This document shows, one piece after another, positions 1 to 5,994 of a stretch of DNA of 12,195 nucleotides (positions within the stretch are counted from its first letter, which is position 1; each line of letters starts with the position of its first letter). The DNA is from Bacteroidales bacterium. GTDB lineage: Bacteria > Bacteroidota > Bacteroidia > Bacteroidales > UBA4181. The stretch lies in contig JAIRLS010000301.1 of NCBI GenBank assembly GCA_031259205.1, forward strand, positions 1-12,195, written 5' to 3'. Below the pieces are notes generated by a model, which saw only the letters and a list, made by a program, of their open reading frames with translations, ran no database searches and was not told the origin of the DNA. A program made the translations under genes and the position numbers.

Positions 1-705
1 ATCCTCGACTTTGACCTCGTCATCCTCCACTTTGACCACGTCATCCTCGACTTTGACCACGTCATCCTCGACTTTGACCACGTCATCCTCCACTTTGACC
101 ACGTCATCCTCCACATTGACCACGTCATCCTCCACTTTGACTACGTCGTCCTCGACTTTGACCTCGTCATCCTCCACTTTGACCACGTCATCCTCCATTT
201 TGACCACGTCATCCTCGACTTTGACTACGTCATCCTCCACTTTGACTACGTCGTCCTCCATTTTGACCACGTCGTCCTCCATTTTGACTACGTCATCCTC
301 GACTTTGACCTCGTCATCCTCCACTTTGACCACGTCATCCTCGACTTTGACCACGTCATCCTCGACTTTGACCACGTCATCCTCCATTTTGACTACGTCA
401 TCCTCGACTTTGACCTCGTCATCCTCCATTTTGACTACGTCATCCTCGACTTTGACCTCGTCATCCTCGACTTTGACCACGTCATCCTCCATTTTGACCA
501 CGTCGTCCTCCATTTTGACTACGTCGTCCTCGACTGCGACCTCGTCATCCTCGACTTTGACCACGTCATCCTCCATTTTGACTACGTCGTCCTCCATTTT
601 GACTACGTCATCCTCCATTTTGACTACGTCATCCTCGACTTTGACCACGTCGTCCTCCATTTTGACTACGTCATCCTCGACTTTGACCACGTCGTCCTCG
701 ACTTT
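1..705. repeat. 21-bp tandem array, 33 full units plus a 12-bp stub
   Basis: The unit is ATCCTCSAYTTTGACYWCGTC, read on the plus strand. I phased every unit: starts fall at 1, 22, 43 and so on to 673, and the stub is 694-705. No unit carries an insertion or deletion. Variation is almost confined to five unit positions: 1 (A/G), 7 (G/C), 9 (C/T), 16 (C/T) and 17 (A/T). Single exceptions are at unit 6 (ACATTG) and unit 26 (ACTGCG). Units 1-4 (1-84) are identical to units 15-18 (295-378), a sign of block duplication. The array continues past the left edge, so the full copy number is unknown. The perfect triplet-compatible length points to coding selection; see the minus-strand gene. Confidence 0.97.
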
Positions 706-789
706 AGGCGAAAGATTGGGTAAAAAGACGCTTATTGAAAGGAGAAGAAATAGCACAGGAAGAAAAAATGTTTCCAAGATTTGAAACAT
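1..789 (-). CDS. exported or membrane-anchored acidic heptad-repeat protein (3' end outside window)
   Basis: I do not recognise a family. On the minus strand an ATG at 789-787, the only in-frame ATG before the repeats, opens a frame with no stop to the window edge (263 codons visible). Residues 1-24 are strongly hydrophobic (MFQILETFFLPVLFLLLSIS, then VFLP), fitting a signal peptide or membrane anchor, although the usual Lys/Arg at the N-terminus is missing. After a short NLSPKVED linker, residues 33-263 are 33 heptads of D-[V/E]-V-K-[V/M]-E-D. Lys is replaced once by Asn and once by Ala, Glu occurs at position 2 in 6 units, and Met at position 5 in 11. The repeat is very acidic, about -74 net by my count. 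It could be an unusual coiled coil or short beta strands separated by Asp-Asp turns. A TAnnTTTG box at 823-830 lies upstream of the ATG. The opposite Ser/Thr-rich frame is also open but has no comparable start region. Confidence 0.62.
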   Translation of the reverse strand, partial: MFQILETFFLPVLFLLLSISVFLPNLSPKVEDDVVKVEDDVVKMEDDVVKVEDDVVKMEDDVVKMEDDVVKMEDDVVKVEDDEVAVEDDVVKMEDDVVKMEDDVVKVEDDEVKVEDDVVKMEDDEVKVEDDVVKMEDDVVKVEDDVVKVEDDVVKVEDDEVKVEDDVVKMEDDVVKMEDDVVKVEDDVVKVEDDVVKMEDDVVKVEDDEVKVEDDVVKVEDDVVNVEDDVVKVEDDVVKVEDDVVKVEDDVVKVEDDEVKVED

Positions 790-822
790 ATACAAAATGG
801 ATAAACAAAGGCAAACATCGTC

Positions 823-856
823 CAAATGTAACTTGGGAAAAAAGTAAACATAACAA
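823..856 (-). promoter_or_regulatory. Bacteroidota-type promoter for the heptad-repeat gene
   Basis: Read on the minus strand, TACATTTG (830-823) matches the -7 consensus TAnnTTTG exactly. A TTG lies 23 bp upstream (856-854), slightly farther than the usual 19-21 bp. Transcription would begin near 817, giving a leader of about 28 nt before the ATG at 789. This supports the minus strand as the coding strand of the repeat array. Confidence 0.5.
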
Positions 857-991
857 CCGACCGGTATCAACTCATAGTAGTCTGTCAAATTTGTGAAGAC
901 GGAAACCGAGTCCGGGCAAGGCGGAAATACAAGTTATTTAGAGTGAAAGCAAAATTAGTTGAAAACTTGTTAATAATCCCTGTATAAAAAA

Positions 992-1022
992 TTTGTTCGT
1001 CTATAACTATCATCTTAACTTG
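992..1022 (+). promoter_or_regulatory. possible promoter of nrdJ
   Basis: TTTG at 992-995 is followed after 20 bp by TAACTTG at 1016-1022, which is the -7 box with one T missing. The flanking CTTGCGTC resembles the CTTTGCGTC at the promoter near 3871. It would give a 5' leader of roughly 35-40 nt before the ATG at 1066. I see no B12-box or other riboswitch element between the two divergent starts. Confidence 0.35.
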
Positions 1023-1065
1023 CGTCGAAATTTTAAAATCGAAAATCTTAAAAAACGAATAAGCA

Positions 1066-3639
1066 ATGCATACTGATACAACAGTTTCCAAAGAAAGTCG
1101 GGTTGAAAATCGACAGGAAAAGACCTATACCTTCGACGAAGCCTGTAAAAAGGCGATAGAATATTTTAAAGGCGATGAGTTAGCGGCCAAAGTTTGGGTA
1201 AACAAATATGCCATCAAAGATTCCTTTGGGAATATCTACGAACAGTCGCCCGATGACATGCACTGGCGGCTGGCGCGGGAAATCGCACGCATAGAAAGGA
1301 AATACCCCAATCCGATGAGCGAACAGGAATTATACGATCTGTTCAAAGATTTCCGATATATTGTCCCGCAGGGAAGCCCCATGACCGGTATCGGCAATCG
1401 TTTTCAGATCGCCTCGCTGTCCAATTGTTTCGTTATCGGCAACGATACCCATGCCGACTCCTACGGCGGCATCATGAAAGTAGATCAGGAGCAGGCACAG
1501 TTAATGAAACGGCGGGGCGGCGTAGGTCACGACCTTTCACACATTCGCCCCAAAGGAAGTCCGGTGCTCAACAGTGCGCTAACCTCCACCGGAGTGACGA
1601 CGTTCATGGAACGCTATTCCAACACCACGCTGGAAGTAGCCCAGGATGGCCGCCGTGGTGCACTGATGCTCAGTATTTCCAGCAAACACCCCGACGTAGA
1701 AAGTTTTATCGACGCCAAAATGGATCGCGGAAAAGTAACCGGCGCCAACGTATCGGTAAAAATAGACGACGAGTTTATGAACGCCGTAGTGAACCATCTG
1801 CCATACCGTACCCAATATCCGATCGACGCCAAAGAACCGGTCTTCACCAAAGAGATAGACGCTCAAGCGCTCTGGAACAAAATCATCCACAACGCATGGC
1901 AGTCGGCAGAACCCGGAATCCTGTTCTGGGACACCATCACCCGCGAATCAATCCCCGACTGTTATGCCGGTTTCGGATACCGCACCATGTCCACCAATCC
2001 CTGCGGCGAAATCCCGCTGTGCCCTTACGACAGTTGCCGGTTGCTTGCCATCAACCTGTTCGCTTACGTCGATCAGCCTTTCACTCCCGAAGCCAAATTC
2101 AATTTCGACAAGTTTAAAAAACACGTTGCCAAAGCGCAACGCATCATGGACGACATCATCGACTTGGAACTGGAAAAAATCGACGACATCCTGAAAAAAG
2201 TTCATTCCGATCCCGAAGATCCGGAAGTGAAACGGGTAGAACGCCGCCTGTGGGAACAAATACGGGTGAAAACGGAAGAAGGACGGCGCACGGGCATCGG
2301 CATCACCGCCGAAGGCGATATGCTGGCTGCACTGGGCATCCGTTACGGCAGCGACGACGGAATCGACTTTTCCGTCGAAGTTCAGAAAACGCTGGCCCTG
2401 GAAGCCTATCGAGGGTCGGTAAACCTTGCCAGGGAACGCGGGACCTTCGCCATCTACGACGCCTCGCTCGAACAAAACAACCCGTTTATCCAACGCCTCC
2501 GCAAAGAAGACGAAGAACTGTACCGCGAAATGCAACGCTACGGCAGACGCAACATCGCACTGCTCACTATCGCCCCCACCGGCACCACCAGCCTGATGAC
2601 GCAAACCACCTCAGGCATCGAACCCGCTTTTGCTGTGTATTACAAGCGCCGCCGGAAAGTCAATCCCAACGACAAAGAGGCAGTCATCCATTTTACCGAC
2701 GAAAAAGGCATTTCCTACGAAGAATACATGGTGTTTCATCACAAATTCGTCGATTGGCTGAAAATCAACGGCTACAACATAAAAGAAGTCATGCGGTACA
2801 ACGAAGACGAATTGAAACAGGTGATAGAGAAATCGCCATACCACCAAGCCACCGCGTCCGATGTGGACTGGGTGAAAAAAGTACGCATGCAAGGCGAAAT
2901 ACAGAAATGGGTAGACCACTCCATCAGCGTCACTATTAACCTTCCGGAAGACGTGTCGGAAGAAATGGTGGCCAAACTGTACATCACCGCATGGCAATGC
3001 GGCTGCAAAGGCATCACGGTATATCGGGAAGGCTCAAGAGATGGCATCCTGATCAACGCCGGGAAAAAAGGCCATCCGCAGGAAACGCCGGCGCCGCTCC
3101 GCCGCCCCGAATCGTTAGACGCCGCAATCATCCGTTTCAAAAACAACGAAGAAGACTGGATCGCTTTTATCGGACTGTACGAAAACCGTCCTTACGAAAT
3201 ATTTACCGGTATTACCGACGATGACGTACTTCCTATCCCGAAAACCATCAAAAAAGGAAGAATCATCAAGGTGAAAGAGGAAGAAGGCAGTACACGTTAC
3301 GATTTCGAATACAAAGACAAATACGGCTATCCCAATCGCGTGGGAGGATTATCGCGCATGTTCGACCCCGAATTTTGGAACTATGCCAAATTTATTTCCA
3401 GCGTGTTACGTTTTGGAATGCCCATTCCGGATGTGGTCAACCTCATCTCGTCGCTTCATCTCAGCAAAAACATCAATAGCTGGAAAAACGGCGTGGAACG
3501 GGCTTTAAAAAACTATATCCCCAACGGAACAAAAGTAACCAAAGGAAATAAATGCCCCGACTGTGGCGAAGAAGGTACGCTGATCTATAAGGAAGGTTGC
3601 CCCATCTGTCAAAGTTGCGGGTACAGTAAATGCGGGTAA
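1066..3639 (+). CDS. nrdJ: adenosylcobalamin-dependent (class II) ribonucleoside-diphosphate reductase
   Basis: This enzyme reduces ribonucleotides to deoxyribonucleotides in the cytoplasm using a B12-derived thiyl radical, so it needs no oxygen and no NrdB subunit. The 857-residue length fits the long class II enzymes. The first active-site cysteine is C121 (in SLSNCFVIG). The radical-site motif is N311-P-C313-G-E315, with C313 as the expected thiyl radical residue and N311/E315 as its partners. C324 (in DSCRLLAINL) is the expected second member of the redox pair. APTGTTS at 503-509 is the phosphate-binding loop near the substrate. The C-terminal tail is Cys-rich: C830/C833, C845/C848/C851 and C856, consistent with a zinc-ribbon-like element plus a terminal pair that re-reduces the active site. 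There is no N-terminal ATP cone. The ATG at 1066 has no Shine-Dalgarno sequence, which is normal for the group. It is divergent from the repeat gene and stands alone. Confidence 0.95.
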   Translation: MHTDTTVSKESRVENRQEKTYTFDEACKKAIEYFKGDELAAKVWVNKYAIKDSFGNIYEQSPDDMHWRLAREIARIERKYPNPMSEQELYDLFKDFRYIVPQGSPMTGIGNRFQIASLSNCFVIGNDTHADSYGGIMKVDQEQAQLMKRRGGVGHDLSHIRPKGSPVLNSALTSTGVTTFMERYSNTTLEVAQDGRRGALMLSISSKHPDVESFIDAKMDRGKVTGANVSVKIDDEFMNAVVNHLPYRTQYPIDAKEPVFTKEIDAQALWNKIIHNAWQSAEPGILFWDTITRESIPDCYAGFGYRTMSTNPCGEIPLCPYDSCRLLAINLFAYVDQPFTPEAKFNFDKFKKHVAKAQRIMDDIIDLELEKIDDILKKVHSDPEDPEVKRVERRLWEQIRVKTEEGRRTGIGITAEGDMLAALGIRYGSDDGIDFSVEVQKTLALEAYRGSVNLARERGTFAIYDASLEQNNPFIQRLRKEDEELYREMQRYGRRNIALLTIAPTGTTSLMTQTTSGIEPAFAVYYKRRRKVNPNDKEAVIHFTDEKGISYEEYMVFHHKFVDWLKINGYNIKEVMRYNEDELKQVIEKSPYHQATASDVDWVKKVRMQGEIQKWVDHSISVTINLPEDVSEEMVAKLYITAWQCGCKGITVYREGSRDGILINAGKKGHPQETPAPLRRPESLDAAIIRFKNNEEDWIAFIGLYENRPYEIFTGITDDDVLPIPKTIKKGRIIKVKEEEGSTRYDFEYKDKYGYPNRVGGLSRMFDPEFWNYAKFISSVLRFGMPIPDVVNLISSLHLSKNINSWKNGVERALKNYIPNGTKVTKGNKCPDCGEEGTLIYKEGCPICQSCGYSKCG

Positions 3640-3926
3640 CCCCCGACGGATCCGGTTGAAAGCCGCTGTCGCCTGTAAGCGCCTCCGAGGAGAGAACGAG
3701 AACAGCAGAATTATTTTTCACAGCGCCTCAAAAAAGATTTGACCCGATTATCACCCTTCCTTTCCGCTCCCTACGCCATATTCGAGGATTACAGGAAGGG
3801 CAGGCAGTGCTTTGCGAATACCCGTCCGAAAAAAAAGAAAGAAAAATATCGTTATGTCAAAAAAAGATGATAACTTTGCGTCAAGTGTTTATTGGCAATA
3901 TTTATTAAAATAAAATGTAAAGTAAT
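3640..3926. other. 287-bp spacer between nrdJ and the V4R operon
   Basis: I see no convincing gene here. It holds an 8-bp inverted repeat, CCCTTCCT (3754-3761) and AGGAAGGG (3793-3800), with a 31-nt loop and no T-run. That makes it a poor terminator candidate for nrdJ. The right end carries the promoter of the next operon. Confidence 0.5.
3871..3878 (+). promoter_or_regulatory. -7 box of the V4R / histidine kinase operon
   Basis: TAACTTTG matches TAnnTTTG exactly and is followed by CGTC, as at other promoters here. No clean TTTG is visible 19-21 bp upstream, so the upstream element is weak or regulator-assisted. The start codon is about 45 nt beyond the expected transcription start. Confidence 0.5.
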
Positions 3927-4445
3927 ATGGAAGAAAAAGATTATAATTTTTCGTGGGATCAGTTGGGCGACATAGACGAAGGTCGTCCGAATCTGGGCAG
4001 TAAGACGTCAGTAGCGGTATATCGCCTGATGCAGTACACGATGAGAGCCGTACTGGAGAAGGAGTACGGAGACGAACAGACCCGTCTGATGCTGGTTCAG
4101 GCAGGACGGTTGGCGGGACGCGAATTTTGCAGGAACATGCTCGACACCTCGCTCCCTTTGAACAAGTTCATTGCACAACTTCACGATTCATTGTTGGATT
4201 TGGAGATAGGCGTCCTGAAAGTAGAGAAATCGGACGTCGAAAACCTGAATTTCATTGTCACGGTTTCGGAAGACCTCGACTGTTCGGGCTTGCCTATCAA
4301 AGGCGTTACCGTTTGCGACTATGACGAAGGGTTTATCGAAGGCATCTTCTCCGTATATACCGGCAAAAAATTTGATGTGAAAGAAGTGGATTGTTGGACA
4401 ACAGGCGAACGAACCTGCCGTTTTTCCATTAACCAGATAACGTAA
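3927..4445 (+). CDS. stand-alone V4R-domain sensor protein with predicted zinc site
   Basis: This is a 172-residue soluble protein with no signal peptide or membrane segment. The N-terminal part (about 28-75), with LMLVQAGRLAGREF, resembles the segment that precedes V4R in the XylR/DmpR/MopR aromatic-compound sensors. The V4R domain (PF02830-like) occupies about 85-170: DCSGLPIKG, then C130-DYDEGFIEG, YTGKKF, KEVDCWTTGERTCRF. C130, E153, C156 and C164 have the spacing 23, 3 and 8. As I recall, this is the spacing of the MopR zinc ligands (C155, E178, C181, C189). C119 is an additional cysteine. V4R domains bind small hydrophobic molecules, but the ligand here cannot be read from sequence. A histidine kinase starts 16 bp downstream, so the protein probably feeds a signal to it. 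No catalytic motif for vinyl reduction is evident, so sensor is preferred over enzyme. Confidence 0.85.
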   Translation: MEEKDYNFSWDQLGDIDEGRPNLGSKTSVAVYRLMQYTMRAVLEKEYGDEQTRLMLVQAGRLAGREFCRNMLDTSLPLNKFIAQLHDSLLDLEIGVLKVEKSDVENLNFIVTVSEDLDCSGLPIKGVTVCDYDEGFIEGIFSVYTGKKFDVKEVDCWTTGERTCRFSINQIT

Positions 4446-4461
4446 CAGGTTCGGAACCACA

Positions 4462-5970
4462 ATGAACGGTAACGAAAACGATACTTTTTCAAAACTCATC
4501 CTGATAATTGATCAGATATTATCGGGAAAACGCAAAATCAATCCTGATATAAGCGGGATTGAAAATTGTGAAAATGAGAAATTAAAGGAACTTGCCGAGA
4601 AAATAGTTTTTTTAACGGAACAGTATCGGGAGAGTTACGGTTTTATTCTGGATTTGGCAGCGGGGAAGCTCAATATAGACCCTCCCCATATCAATGCCTT
4701 TGCCAATCCCTTCAAACAGCTACATTCCGATCTGCGCCACCTCACATGGCAGATACAGGAAATTGCCAACGGAGATTACGATCAATGCGTCTCCTTTTCG
4801 GGTGATTTTTCGGAAGCCATCAACAAAATGATTGAGGCCTTGCGCGAACGGCAAGTACTGGCCGACCGAAACAGGGAAAACGAATACCTGTTTCGGTCGA
4901 TTTTCAGCACCTCGCCTGACGGAATCATCATTTGCGACCTTGACAACCATATCAATAATCTGTCGAATGCCGCGCGGAAAATGCTGCAATTCACCGAAGA
5001 CGGCAATGATGACAAAATCCGGTTTGTAGACCTGATTATCGACGAAGACAAAGGAAAAGGACACTGGTTTTTTGAAGAATTGCACAAAGGCACGCCCACT
5101 GTCTTCGCAGAACTGCGAATGTTGCAGAAAGACGGGAACTGGTTCTGGAGCGAACAACACGCCTCTGTTTTGTTCGACTCCAACGGTCATCCGAAAGGAC
5201 ATATCATCATTTTCCGCGATATTACGGAACGAAAAGCCGGCGAAGAACAATTACTGAAATTTGCCAGCGACCTGGACGAGTCCAACCGCACCAAAGACAA
5301 ACTGTTTTCGGTTGTTGCACACGACCTCAAAAATCCCTTCAATGCATTGCTCGGATTCAGCGATATCCTGCTCAAAGAAGCCAGCGGCAACCAGAATATC
5401 GATAAAATAAAGAAATATGCGCAAATCCTTAACGATTCCGCCAAAAAAGAATTTGACCTGCTTGTCAATCTTCTTGACTGGTCGCGGCTGCAATCCGACA
5501 AAATCGTCGTTTCGCCCGAACCGTTCGACTTGAACGAACTCATCGCCTACAATATCGGTATAGGCAACACCACCGCCCTGACAAAAAACATCCTGCTCCA
5601 ATTCGCCAATCCGGGAAACTATCCCATCATAACGGATAAAGCCATCGTTAATACCATTTTGCGCAATTTGATCGGAAATGCGGTCAAATACACGCCCGAC
5701 AACGGAACCATCACCATATCCATCCTGCCCGGCGACGATACCTATCAAATATCGGTGGCCGACAGCGGAACAGGTATTACGGAAGAAAATATCAAAAAAT
5801 TATTCACAGACACGGCACACTCCACTCCGGGCACCAACAACGAGAAAGGTTCCGGCCTCGGATTAGTACTGTGCAAGGAATTTGTCAATAAAGTAAGCGG
5901 AGATATTTGGGTAAAAAGCGTTTACGGTCAAGGCGCTACCTTCACCTTCAGCCTGAAAAATTTAAAATAA
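4462..5970 (+). CDS. soluble PAS-domain sensor histidine kinase
   Basis: This 502-residue kinase autophosphorylates on histidine and passes the phosphate to a response regulator. In order: an unassigned helical N-terminus (1-80); a HAMP-like segment (about 85-130, with EIANGDYDQ and a GDFSEAINKM helix) that unusually has no preceding transmembrane helix; a PAS/PAC domain (about 140-262, ending in FRDITERK); HisKA with the H-box FSVVAHDLKNPF, phosphoacceptor H287; and HATPase_c. The ATP-binding motifs are the N-box (N402, N406), G1 (D434-S-G-T-G438) and G2 (G463-S-G-L-G-L468), all intact, so it should be active. No membrane segment or signal peptide is visible, so it senses a cytoplasmic cue, plausibly through the V4R protein encoded 16 bp upstream. 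No response regulator is encoded in the window, so the partner is unlinked or outside it. Confidence 0.92.
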   Translation: MNGNENDTFSKLILIIDQILSGKRKINPDISGIENCENEKLKELAEKIVFLTEQYRESYGFILDLAAGKLNIDPPHINAFANPFKQLHSDLRHLTWQIQEIANGDYDQCVSFSGDFSEAINKMIEALRERQVLADRNRENEYLFRSIFSTSPDGIIICDLDNHINNLSNAARKMLQFTEDGNDDKIRFVDLIIDEDKGKGHWFFEELHKGTPTVFAELRMLQKDGNWFWSEQHASVLFDSNGHPKGHIIIFRDITERKAGEEQLLKFASDLDESNRTKDKLFSVVAHDLKNPFNALLGFSDILLKEASGNQNIDKIKKYAQILNDSAKKEFDLLVNLLDWSRLQSDKIVVSPEPFDLNELIAYNIGIGNTTALTKNILLQFANPGNYPIITDKAIVNTILRNLIGNAVKYTPDNGTITISILPGDDTYQISVADSGTGITEENIKKLFTDTAHSTPGTNNEKGSGLGLVLCKEFVNKVSGDIWVKSVYGQGATFTFSLKNLK

Positions 5971-5994
5971 ATGTTAAACATAAACCTTTTTTTC

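Noticed and set aside
1..705. CRISPR array
   Set aside because: The 21-bp units are directly adjacent, with no unique spacers between them.
11..784. Plus-strand Ser/Thr-rich open frame over the repeat array
   Set aside because: It has only a TTG inside the array as start, no leader or promoter visible, and ends in an unremarkable basic tail. The minus-strand frame has an ATG, a hydrophobic leader and a promoter box.
885..1091. 68-codon minus-strand open frame
   Set aside because: It overlaps the nrdJ start and its likely promoter, and shows no domain or signal. Chance frame in AT-rich DNA.
3473..3721. 82-codon minus-strand open frame
   Set aside because: Two thirds of it is antisense to the conserved Cys-rich end of nrdJ, and the product has no recognisable feature.
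3754..3800. Inverted repeat CCCTTCCT/AGGAAGGG as a terminator of nrdJ
   Set aside because: The 31-nt loop and lack of a T-run do not fit an intrinsic terminator.
3854..3913. 19-codon plus-strand frame before the V4R gene
   Set aside because: It contains the exact -7 promoter box at 3871-3878, so most of it would lie upstream of the transcription start.
5971..5994. Upstream ATG for the GH2 gene
   Set aside because: Starting at 5995 places the signal peptide at the very N-terminus, while 5971 adds eight residues before it.
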